Position numbers and translations under genes: made by a program. A DNA stretch of 5,284 nucleotides from Sedimentisphaerales bacterium (GTDB lineage: Bacteria > Planctomycetota > Phycisphaerae > Sedimentisphaerales > SM23-30), in contig DAOWIP010000046.1 in the NCBI GenBank assembly GCA_030640865.1, positions 1-5,284 of the forward strand. Direction: 5' to 3'. This document shows positions 1 to 5,045 of the stretch, in pieces (the stretch's first letter is position 1; every line of letters begins with the position of its first letter). The notes beneath the pieces are model-generated. The model was given only the letters and a program-made list of their open reading frames with translations, searched no databases and was not told the origin of the DNA.

Positions 1-373
1 GGCCGATGGTCTGGTGGTGCCGGTATTAACACATGCGGACAGCCGCGACTGGGACGATATGGCGGCGGAGACTAAACGGCTGGCTGCTGAAGCCCGTAAC
101 GGCAAAATTATCGGAGCCGGCAAGGGCACCTTTACCGTTTCCAACCTTGGCATGTTTGGGGCCGATAACTTTACAGCGATTATCAATCCGCCCGAAAGCG
201 CTATCCTGGCAGTTGGGGCAATCAAAGACGAAGTCGTCGCCATCGAGGGCGGAATCGGTATCCGGCCAATGATGAAAGTTATCCTTTGCTCCGACCACCG
301 TATTATCGACGGTGCCCTGGCCGCCCAGTTCCTCCAGGCGGTTAAGGCATATCTGGAAGAAGAAATCAGGTAA
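1..373 (+). CDS. pdhC: Dihydrolipoamide acetyltransferase (pyruvate dehydrogenase E2), C-terminal fragment
   Basis: This is the 3' end of a gene that begins before the window; 123 residues are visible, from the codon at 2-4 to the TAA at 371-373. The family transfers the acetyl group from the lipoyl-lysine arm to coenzyme A and forms the cytoplasmic core of a 2-oxoacid dehydrogenase complex. The visible part is the end of the catalytic acyltransferase domain. It contains GTFTVSNLGMFG, then FTAIINPPESAILAVG, then the active-site signature DHRIIDG (293-313) with the catalytic His at 296-298 and the conserved Asp at 308-310. The SNLGMFG and INPPESAILAVG wording resembles the mitochondrial/alphaproteobacterial-type pyruvate dehydrogenase E2, so pyruvate is the likeliest substrate. 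A branched-chain or 2-oxoglutarate E2 cannot be excluded without the lipoyl and E1-binding domains, which lie outside. The reading frame is intact to a normal C terminus, and an intrinsic terminator follows within 40 bases. Confidence 0.93.
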   Translation, partial: ADGLVVPVLTHADSRDWDDMAAETKRLAAEARNGKIIGAGKGTFTVSNLGMFGADNFTAIINPPESAILAVGAIKDEVVAIEGGIGIRPMMKVILCSDHRIIDGALAAQFLQAVKAYLEEEIR

Positions 374-374
374 T

Positions 375-389
375 TAGTTCCTGTTGCGA
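375..389 (+). repeat. 15-nt inverted-repeat word, left copy
   Basis: TAGTTCCTGTTGCGA starts just after the E2 stop codon and recurs exactly, reverse-complemented, at 4910-4924. One mismatch further, the next two bases (AG) also agree. Both copies are non-coding. Chance identity of this length in 5 kb is unlikely but not impossible, so a dispersed repeat fragment is the best reading. Confidence 0.6.
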
Positions 390-408
390 AAGATAATATA
401 AAGTGTGC

Positions 409-434
409 CACGGCCATCTTGGCCGTGTTTTATT
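409..434 (+). terminator. Intrinsic terminator of the E2 gene
   Basis: CACGGCCA (409-416) pairs perfectly with TGGCCGTG (420-427) around a TCT loop. Four T and then ATT follow directly. The hairpin starts 36 bases after the E2 stop codon. On the opposite strand no T-run follows the stem, so it should act mainly on plus-strand transcripts. Confidence 0.8.
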
Positions 435-506
435 ACGCTCTTTACAAGTTTCCCGGCAACGCACCGGAGAAACACGTTTTCCGACGGGTGCCACCCATCC
501 AAGGGC

Positions 507-535
507 TTATAAGAACCCCAGCTTAACAGCAGGGG
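507..535 (-). terminator. Possible terminator of the metalloprotease gene
   Basis: Read on the minus strand, CCCC-T-GCT, loop GTTA, AGC-T-GGGG forms a hairpin (516-535) with a 4 bp outer stem, one T/T mismatch and a 3 bp inner stem. It is followed by TTCTTAT. It begins 25 bases after the TAG stop of the metalloprotease gene, the expected place for a terminator. The stem is imperfect and the T-tract is interrupted. Because it overlaps the 22-nt repeat, it could instead be part of a repeat element. Confidence 0.4.
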
Positions 536-542
536 CTATTTA
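521..542 (+). repeat. 22-nt direct repeat, copy 1 (3' side of the protease gene)
   Basis: The 22 bases beginning GCTTAACAGCAGGGG and ending CTATTTA are identical, in the same orientation, to 4880-4901. Copy 1 lies 18 bases beyond the stop codon of the metalloprotease gene, and its partner lies about 320 bases upstream of that gene's start. The match stops abruptly on both sides. Copy 1 also forms the right arm of the hairpin at 516-535; copy 2 has no matching left arm. The identity is far beyond chance for a window this size. Confidence 0.85.
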
Positions 543-560
543 TAAGATACCCTTTATCCT

Positions 561-3500
561 CTACCCTTTCAGGACTGTCGCATAGAAGTCATCCTGATGG
601 TAGTCGGTTTGCAGTAACCGATTGCAGATATGCAGATCACCCAATGAATCCCTGGCGATTAAACCAAAGGGCATAGTCTGATTTTCAAAGGCAACCCGTG
701 AGATATTCACTGAACCGATAGAACCACTTGCAGAGCTTGCCATTCCATTGACAAAGCTGCCGTCATCGCCGCGAGCGACGCCCACCGTGATATTACTGGC
801 CGAGAACGTGCCTCTGACATTAATCGAACCAAGATAAGCGTCGAGGTCAGTAACAGCGGGAGCACTGCCGTTCATCAGACTGTTAGTTTCGGAACCAATA
901 GAGACCAGACTTTCAGACATATTCTCCAGAACATCAATTCGGTCGATCTGATGGACGGCCGATATATTGGCTTTATTAAGATTGGCGGCGAAGACATGGC
1001 CGATGGTTCTGCCGGATTTTATGGTGCCGGTAATATCGCCTCTCGGCAAAATGATACGGCTGATGTCGTTTTCAACGTTCAAATTGCCGAGCAGATCACC
1101 GTTCATTACAAAAAGCGAGCCAAGACGGCCGTTCACATCAATATTACCGTCGAGGTCTCCGTTTCGTACAATCAAAAAGTCGAGACTGCCGTCGGTTACT
1201 TCTATGTCCGCGTCCAGATTGTCAACTATCGCAAATCGAATACTGTCGCTACTGAGCGAGCCACCCGCGAATTCACGAGTGTATAATAAACTTATATCAC
1301 CATCAATTTCGATGTGGCCGGCGTCGCTAATTTCCTGAATCATCATCAATCCGGTCAGCCCGGTCGAGAAACGCATTTGAGCGCCGTCGGTAACCCGGTT
1401 CAGCATAAGAATATCTATCGAACCCCGCAGATCAATACCACTTTCGACAAGGTCAACTTGAGGGGCGTTCAGGATACTCAAATCGGCTTCGCCACTCAGT
1501 TGCCCTAACTCTGTTGTACCACCCCCAAAGACCATAACGCTCAGGTACGATGGAATGTTTAACCCATACGGGTTGGTGAAACCACTTTCGAGGGTAGTCA
1601 ATTCAATTGATTCGATGTCGGGTTGATCGTCATCGCCGAGCCGAACCCTGCCAACAGCCGAGCCGAACAAAGAGATGATAACCCGATCGCCGGAGTGATC
1701 TTCGAAACTGTAATTCATCCCACCGCCGACGAGCGCGTAAGGGTCGGCAGTAACAGTAACCGATTCGGTAGTAGTCTCAAAGTCGTCCGCACTGATCGTA
1801 AGGGTGCTCGTAACCGAACGTGCCAGTTCGGTATCGAGTGTAAGGTTGACGGTGTATGACTGGCCCGCGGTAAGAATAACTGTTTCCGGTCCGGCGAGTG
1901 TGAAGTCAGCCCCATCCAGGCTCAGGGAAATCGTCAGCGGATCATTACCATGATTGACTAACTGCCATGTATGGATATTGCGTTCGTTTTTTAGCCATAT
2001 TTCACCCGCGTCAATCGAACCATCTTCTATTCCGTCGAATTCGGTAATCTCCAGGGCGTCCGCCCTCCCGACGCCCTGGAGATTGATTGTCGTCCGGGGG
2101 GATTCGACGTCATCGGTAATTATGGTAATATTACCGGCAATCTCCTCCCACCCGTTGGGGCTGCAGCCAACCACTACTTCTAATGATTGGCCGACAGCGA
2201 GGGTAACACCATCTTCTGTTTGCTCAGGGTCGAGATTGGTATCAAGAGTAAAGCCGTTTCCGACAATAATACTGGTAACCGTCAATTCCGCATCACCGAT
2301 ATTTGTCAGAGTTATTGTTCGAGTCGCGTTTTCGCCGGCGTAAACCGTGCCGAAATCAACTGTTTGGTCATCCACTCCCTGTAGCGATAAACCATCCACA
2401 TTCAGGACACCGCCTACTATTTGGACGCTGATGTCAAATTGTGTATTTGCCTGGTCGGGGTCGTTACTGACTATTGTTATCTGTCCGTCCAGAGTGCCGC
2501 GCTGCCCGTTTGTTACCTGCACCGTCAGTTCCAACGACTTGCCCGACTCGATAATAATCCCGTTGCCCGAAACCATATCATCCGGCAAACCTTCCAACGT
2601 GAACGGTTCGGTTACGATAATTTCGTTAATCTGCAACGGCAGTGAACCACTGTTTTGGATAGTGAACAGTTCTGAACCAATCGTGTTACGCGTGATATTT
2701 CCCAGGCTGAGATAGTCGCTGTTGAGATCGTCGCCATTGGCGCGAACGACGATGTCCGGCTGCGGCTGATGGACCTCACCGGATAAATCAACTGTCAGTT
2801 GGTCCTGCTGTGGATCATTACTGACTATTGTTATTTCACCCGCATATAAACCGGCTGAATCAGGATCGAAAGTTGCCGTTACCTGTAATTCGTCTCCGGG
2901 AGCAATGACAATGTCATCACCGCTGACATTCAAGAGACTGATACGATCAATCTCGAACCCTCCGTCCGCCGTAAGCTGTGAAATCACCAGATCGTCGAAT
3001 CCGTCATTGGCGATAGTAATGACAGCCGTCTCGGAGTTTCCGGCCGTTATATCGCCGAAATTAATAATCAGGTCATCGGCCGAACCGGAATTATCGGTAA
3101 CGGTTATACTGGGCGGACTATCGGGTTGAGTTATACTAAGCGAGTACGTACCGGACGAATTACCTTCGTAACTGGATACCTCGATGGTATATTGCTGCCC
3201 GGCGGTAACGGGAAAACTCACATAAGAATCGGTATGGCCGCCGTAGTTGTTATTCTGAGCTATAGAAACCAGATCACTGTCGCGATTCACTGTAAGACAG
3301 GAATCAAGATTGCCGAAGACAGTCGTGTCGAGATCAACGGTCATAATGCCTGAAGTGCCTGCTGTGAAGGTAAAGGCATCTATGTCATCTCTGCGTTCGA
3401 GAATCCCCTCAAGCGAAGTCAATCCATTTATTCCGCGAGCTGTCAGTGCTGTATCGCCGTAGTCGTCAGGGCTGTGAGCATAACCGATATTATCGCCAAA

Positions 3501-4559
3501 TAAGCTCTGGGTGTCCTGTTGGGAGTTTGAGCCGGGTATAGTGCCGCTGCCGAACATTAACTGATTGGGAGTGATCGGCAGATAGGGATTCATAATCGCG
3601 CTGGTATCGGAAACATGATTGGCACCAAAGGTATGGCCTGCTTCATGGCTGATCAGGTTGGCGAGATATTCACTGAAGTAAAGCACATCCCCGCCGGAGT
3701 AACTTTGATACAGGCTCAGTTCTTCGCTGAAGGCGAAACCATAGTTACTGGCATTGTGGTTGCCAATGTCATAGCTCGCCACGCCGATAACACCGCTGTT
3801 GGCACGGAACCAATCGTTGTTACCGCCTACATAAATTGTGGTATAGTCGCCGGACGCAGGCTGCTCGTTCGTTACCGAGATATTATATGCCGCGTAATCC
3901 TCCCGAACGAGTTGTGTGATATGCTCTATGGAATCCTGTTCGTGTCCCGCCCAGCCATAACTGCTCAGGTCATAGGCGGGGACGTCAACGAAATTACTGC
4001 CGAGCCAGAAATCACCTGGTCGGCTATAGACCCGCTCACCCTCGAAATCAAGATAGAGTGTATATCCGCCTGCCGCCGCGGCAGCTTCTATCCAGTTCTC
4101 AGCATCTCCGTCCCAGCCGTCTCCGCCGGACGTATTCATATCTGTTGAGTTAGCAGTCGCGGACTCATCGGCAAAGCCGATCAGTCCCATACATTCCGGA
4201 CACATACACCAGATAGGGTGTCCGTTAGGTTTCCGCATCTGATTGTCGTCTGATTCATCTTGTTCGCTCTGTTGATTTGTAAATCCGACTATTGAGGGTA
4301 GAGCGTATCCTTGCTCGAAGGACTCGTCCAATGACCATGATTGCGCATCTGAACCTGAATCAGCCGGACTGTCGGAGTCGTAATCGAATATACTCAGGTC
4401 GTATAGACTGTCGAGATCGACATTGGCTATGTTCGCGCTGAACAGGAGCCGCGGACAGAGCGTCTCGAGGTTGAAACGGAATGGTCGTTGTGGACGACCG
4501 TGCCGGCGTTTGGCTCGGCGGGATTTGATATGTCTTTTGTTCTTTACCCTGGACAGCAT
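561..4559 (-). CDS. Large exported multidomain metzincin-type metalloprotease with LEPR-like N terminus
   Basis: This intact 1332-residue protein starts at ATG (4557-4559) behind an AGAGG ribosome site; the next Met is residue 108 and would lose the export motif. Residues 1-30 carry 13 Lys/Arg and no acidic residue. Residues 31-42 are a variant of the planctomycete LEPR motif. An acidic, Ser-rich linker follows, then a His/Cys cluster (H114, C118, C120, C123). The protease domain (about 165-365) has HEAGHTFGANH, giving zinc ligands H305, H309 and H315 and catalytic E306, with a Met-turn at M323 (SAIMNP). A PPC-like beta domain (366-478) comes next, then four HYDIN-like Ig-fold repeats (484-940), then a beta-helix-like region (941-1332). 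There is no C-terminal membrane segment or PEP-CTERM signal. I infer an extracellular or surface endopeptidase with a long stalk. The protease call is strong; substrate and exact peptidase family are unknown. The gene is convergent with the E2 gene and downstream of glmS. Confidence 0.9.
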   Translation of the reverse strand: MLSRVKNKRHIKSRRAKRRHGRPQRPFRFNLETLCPRLLFSANIANVDLDSLYDLSIFDYDSDSPADSGSDAQSWSLDESFEQGYALPSIVGFTNQQSEQDESDDNQMRKPNGHPIWCMCPECMGLIGFADESATANSTDMNTSGGDGWDGDAENWIEAAAAAGGYTLYLDFEGERVYSRPGDFWLGSNFVDVPAYDLSSYGWAGHEQDSIEHITQLVREDYAAYNISVTNEQPASGDYTTIYVGGNNDWFRANSGVIGVASYDIGNHNASNYGFAFSEELSLYQSYSGGDVLYFSEYLANLISHEAGHTFGANHVSDTSAIMNPYLPITPNQLMFGSGTIPGSNSQQDTQSLFGDNIGYAHSPDDYGDTALTARGINGLTSLEGILERRDDIDAFTFTAGTSGIMTVDLDTTVFGNLDSCLTVNRDSDLVSIAQNNNYGGHTDSYVSFPVTAGQQYTIEVSSYEGNSSGTYSLSITQPDSPPSITVTDNSGSADDLIINFGDITAGNSETAVITIANDGFDDLVISQLTADGGFEIDRISLLNVSGDDIVIAPGDELQVTATFDPDSAGLYAGEITIVSNDPQQDQLTVDLSGEVHQPQPDIVVRANGDDLNSDYLSLGNITRNTIGSELFTIQNSGSLPLQINEIIVTEPFTLEGLPDDMVSGNGIIIESGKSLELTVQVTNGQRGTLDGQITIVSNDPDQANTQFDISVQIVGGVLNVDGLSLQGVDDQTVDFGTVYAGENATRTITLTNIGDAELTVTSIIVGNGFTLDTNLDPEQTEDGVTLAVGQSLEVVVGCSPNGWEEIAGNITIITDDVESPRTTINLQGVGRADALEITEFDGIEDGSIDAGEIWLKNERNIHTWQLVNHGNDPLTISLSLDGADFTLAGPETVILTAGQSYTVNLTLDTELARSVTSTLTISADDFETTTESVTVTADPYALVGGGMNYSFEDHSGDRVIISLFGSAVGRVRLGDDDQPDIESIELTTLESGFTNPYGLNIPSYLSVMVFGGGTTELGQLSGEADLSILNAPQVDLVESGIDLRGSIDILMLNRVTDGAQMRFSTGLTGLMMIQEISDAGHIEIDGDISLLYTREFAGGSLSSDSIRFAIVDNLDADIEVTDGSLDFLIVRNGDLDGNIDVNGRLGSLFVMNGDLLGNLNVENDISRIILPRGDITGTIKSGRTIGHVFAANLNKANISAVHQIDRIDVLENMSESLVSIGSETNSLMNGSAPAVTDLDAYLGSINVRGTFSASNITVGVARGDDGSFVNGMASSASGSIGSVNISRVAFENQTMPFGLIARDSLGDLHICNRLLQTDYHQDDFYATVLKG
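564..1739 (-). other. Beta-helix-like C-terminal region (residues 941-1332)
   Basis: This region of about 390 residues is rich in short alternating beta-strands and glycine turns. Its clearest part has three coils at an exact 20-residue spacing: NGDLDGNI at 1133-1140, NGDLLGNL at 1153-1160 and RGDITGTI at 1173-1180. Weaker, slightly shifted coils lie on either side (DADIEV, HIEIDGDIS, KANISA, GSINVRG, GSIGSVNIS). I see no known sorting signal or transmembrane helix at the end, which is HQDDFYATVLKG. A right-handed beta-helix or beta-solenoid used for surface display or binding is the best structural guess. Confidence 0.55.
1740..3110 (-). repeat. Four tandem HYDIN/choice-of-anchor-D-like repeats (residues 484-940)
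   Basis: There are four units of about 105-118 residues: roughly 484-596, 602-714, 718-832 and 835-940. The first three share a start pattern (NFGDITAG, SLGNITRN, DFGTVYAG), a middle strand (VITIANDG, LFTIQNSG, TITLTNIG) and a closing strand (ITIVSNDP, ITIVSNDP, ITIITDDV). The fourth unit keeps the Ig-like strand rhythm (TWQLVNHGNDPLTI, LTISADD) but lacks the opening FG-x-x-x-x-G motif. Such domains usually act as spacers or adhesion modules in large exported proteins. Confidence 0.75.
3126..3464 (-). other. PPC-like (pre-peptidase C-terminal) beta domain, residues 366-478
   Basis: The pattern is DDYGDTALTA, then GILERRDDIDAFTFTAGTSGIMTVDLD, then NLDSCLTV, and finally VSFPVTAGQQYTIEVSSYEGNSSGTYSLSI. 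This matches the general layout of PPC-type domains found directly after secreted bacterial protease domains: an acidic lead-in, a D-x-D-x-F-x-F strand, NLD, and a closing GxYxLxI strand. The role is probably as an accessory or substrate-binding beta-sandwich. Confidence 0.7.
3465..4067 (-). other. Metzincin-like protease domain (residues about 165-365)
   Basis: The domain opens with YTLYLDFEGE and contains a WAGHEQDSIEHITQLVREDYAAYNISVT segment, then a beta-strand TTIYVGG, and then the active-site helix HEAGHTFGANH (3615-3647). The third zinc His is followed by Val, not the Asp, Ser or His often used to sort metzincin families. The Met-turn methionine is at 3591-3593, eight residues after the third His. 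The order (N-terminal beta/alpha half, long zinc-binding motif, Met-turn) is that of metzincins. The domain ends at the SPDDYGDTA junction that commonly leads into a PPC-like domain in bacterial proteases. Confidence 0.85.
4191..4220 (-). other. His/Cys cluster H-x3-C-x-C-x2-C (residues 114-123)
   Basis: The protein has only seven cysteines in 1332 residues, and three of them fall within six residues here: GHPIWCMCPEC, with H114, C118, C120 and C123. The cluster sits between the acidic linker and the protease domain. The spacing would suit a small zinc or other metal site. Its place ahead of a zinc protease also allows a latency role like a cysteine switch. Neither role is shown by the sequence. 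Confidence 0.6.
4434..4469 (-). other. LEPR-like N-terminal motif (residues 31-42)
   Basis: Residues 31-42 read LETLCPRLLFSA. Exported planctomycete proteins often carry L-E-x-L-E-P-R-x-L-L/F-S-A after a short basic tail. Here the second Glu is Cys (C35) and the rest of the pattern fits. There is no ordinary hydrophobic signal-peptide core anywhere in the first 60 residues, so this motif is the only export signal visible. The assignment rests on recall of the family pattern. Confidence 0.75.
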
Positions 4560-4568
4560 GGTGTCGTA

Positions 4569-4573
4569 CCTCT
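4569..4573 (-). promoter_or_regulatory. Ribosome binding site of the metalloprotease gene
   Basis: AGAGG on the minus strand lies nine bases before the ATG at 4557-4559. It supports that start codon, which also keeps the basic tail and LEPR-like motif. Confidence 0.65.
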
Positions 4574-4715
4574 ATGCAAAAGTTTCTTTGCTTAGAGCGT
4601 TCGAGGTGTGCGACTGTCTTGAACTCCGTACAGTAGGGAGATCATATTGCCTCTTGAAAACAGCAGCACAACCATGCATCCGAGTGCAACGCTTACTTGT
4701 TTTAACTATATAACA

Positions 4716-4744
4716 ATAATGATAAACAAACCTGAAATAAGCAA
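4716..4744 (-). promoter_or_regulatory. Possible sigma-70-like promoter for the metalloprotease gene
   Basis: On the minus strand TTGCTT (4739-4744) and CATTAT (4716-4721) are separated by 17 bases in the most AT-rich part of the intergenic region. Transcription from here would leave an untranslated leader of about 150 bases. Both boxes deviate from consensus, and planctomycete promoters are poorly predicted by eye, so this is tentative. Confidence 0.25.
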
Positions 4745-4879
4745 ACGAGAGGGCCTGGAATAACAATTAAAGCAGAAAACGATATGATATGATGTAGGGT
4801 TTGCAGGGATTATAAGGATTAATCAGCGAACGCTACAAATGCGGGTTGGTTTTTCCGGTTGCCGCCTACGCGGGGACAT

Positions 4880-4901
4880 GCTTAACAGCAGGGGCTATTT
4901 A
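4880..4901 (+). repeat. 22-nt direct repeat, copy 2 (5' side of the protease gene)
   Basis: It is identical in sequence and orientation to 521-542. Only eight bases separate it from the inverted 15-nt word at 4910-4924, whereas near copy 1 the corresponding words are over 130 bases apart. It lacks the CCCC arm that lets copy 1 fold, so folding is not the conserved property. Confidence 0.85.
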
Positions 4902-4909
4902 AGAAGCTC

Positions 4910-4924
4910 TCGCAACAGGAACTA
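4910..4924 (-). repeat. 15-nt inverted-repeat word, right copy
   Basis: This is the exact reverse complement of 375-389 (TAGTTCCTGTTGCGA when read on the minus strand). It lies just outside the second 22-nt direct repeat, as the left copy lies outside the first, though the spacing differs. Confidence 0.6.
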
Positions 4925-4940
4925 TCTACCATCCAGTTTC

Positions 4941-4959
4941 GTCCCGATTTTATCGGGAC
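4941..4959. repeat. Perfect hairpin GTCCCGAT-TTT-ATCGGGAC
   Basis: An 8 bp perfect stem surrounds a three-base loop. No T-run follows on either strand, so it is not a standard terminator. It may be a small dispersed palindrome, or an extra 3' structure on readthrough transcripts from glmS. A smaller hairpin, AGTGG-CTG-CCACT (4965-4977), follows at once. Confidence 0.6.
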
Positions 4960-4985
4960 TATGAAGTGGCTGCCACTCGTCGGCG

Positions 4986-5015
4986 AAAAACACCTCTCTG
5001 CTGCGCAGAAAGGTG
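4986..5015 (-). terminator. Intrinsic terminator of glmS
   Basis: On the minus strand CACCTTTCTGC (5005-5015) pairs with GCAGAGAGGTG (4991-5001) around a GCA loop. The stem is 11 bp with one T-G wobble, and TTTTT (4986-4990) follows directly. It begins 30 bases after the glmS stop codon. It should largely separate transcription of glmS from the metalloprotease gene downstream. Confidence 0.9.
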
Positions 5016-5045
5016 CCACACGATTTTTCACAGAACGGATGGAAG

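Larger units (their letters stand above)
4560..5045. other. Intergenic region between the metalloprotease gene and glmS
   Basis: No convincing gene lies in these 486 bases. The part next to the protease start (4560-4800) is AT-rich and holds its ribosome site and a weak promoter candidate. The part next to glmS (4860-5020) is a patchwork: the second 22-nt direct repeat (4880-4901), the inverted 15-nt word (4910-4924), a perfect hairpin (4941-4959), a small hairpin (4965-4977) and the glmS terminator (4986-5015). Between them, 4800-4860 shows nothing I can name. Confidence 0.7.

Noticed and set aside
26..298. 90-codon open frame on the minus strand over the E2 fragment
   Set aside because: It is the antisense shadow of a clearly conserved acyltransferase domain.
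516..542. CRISPR or integron-type site from the repeated 22-mer
   Set aside because: There are only two copies about 4.4 kb apart, with no spacer array, no cas or integrase gene, and no attC-like folding in the second copy.
403..585. 60-codon plus-strand frame after the E2 gene
   Set aside because: It runs through the intrinsic terminator and the 22-nt repeat and into the end of the opposite gene, and no ribosome site or recognisable product is seen.
1035..1043. RGD tripeptide (residues 1173-1175) as a cell-adhesion motif
   Set aside because: It sits at the turn position where the neighbouring coils have NGD, so it is part of the beta-helix periodicity and not a separate signal.
3615..4148. 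177-codon open frame on the plus strand, opposite the protease domain
   Set aside because: It is fully antisense to the catalytic domain with its conserved zinc motif, shows no recognisable motif, and open antisense frames are expected opposite such a gene.
4503..4520. Twin-arginine export signal in the SRRAKRR stretch
   Set aside because: No hydrophobic core follows the arginines; the stretch is simply part of the basic tail before the LEPR-like motif.
4423..4713. 96-codon plus-strand frame across the protease start
   Set aside because: It is antisense to the basic N terminus and LEPR-like motif, and its Arg/Leu/Cys-rich product looks like a reverse-strand artefact.
4572..4766. 64-codon open frame just upstream of the protease gene, same strand
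   Set aside because: It starts at TTG with no ribosome site, its composition is unlike the neighbouring proteins, and it covers the probable promoter and leader.
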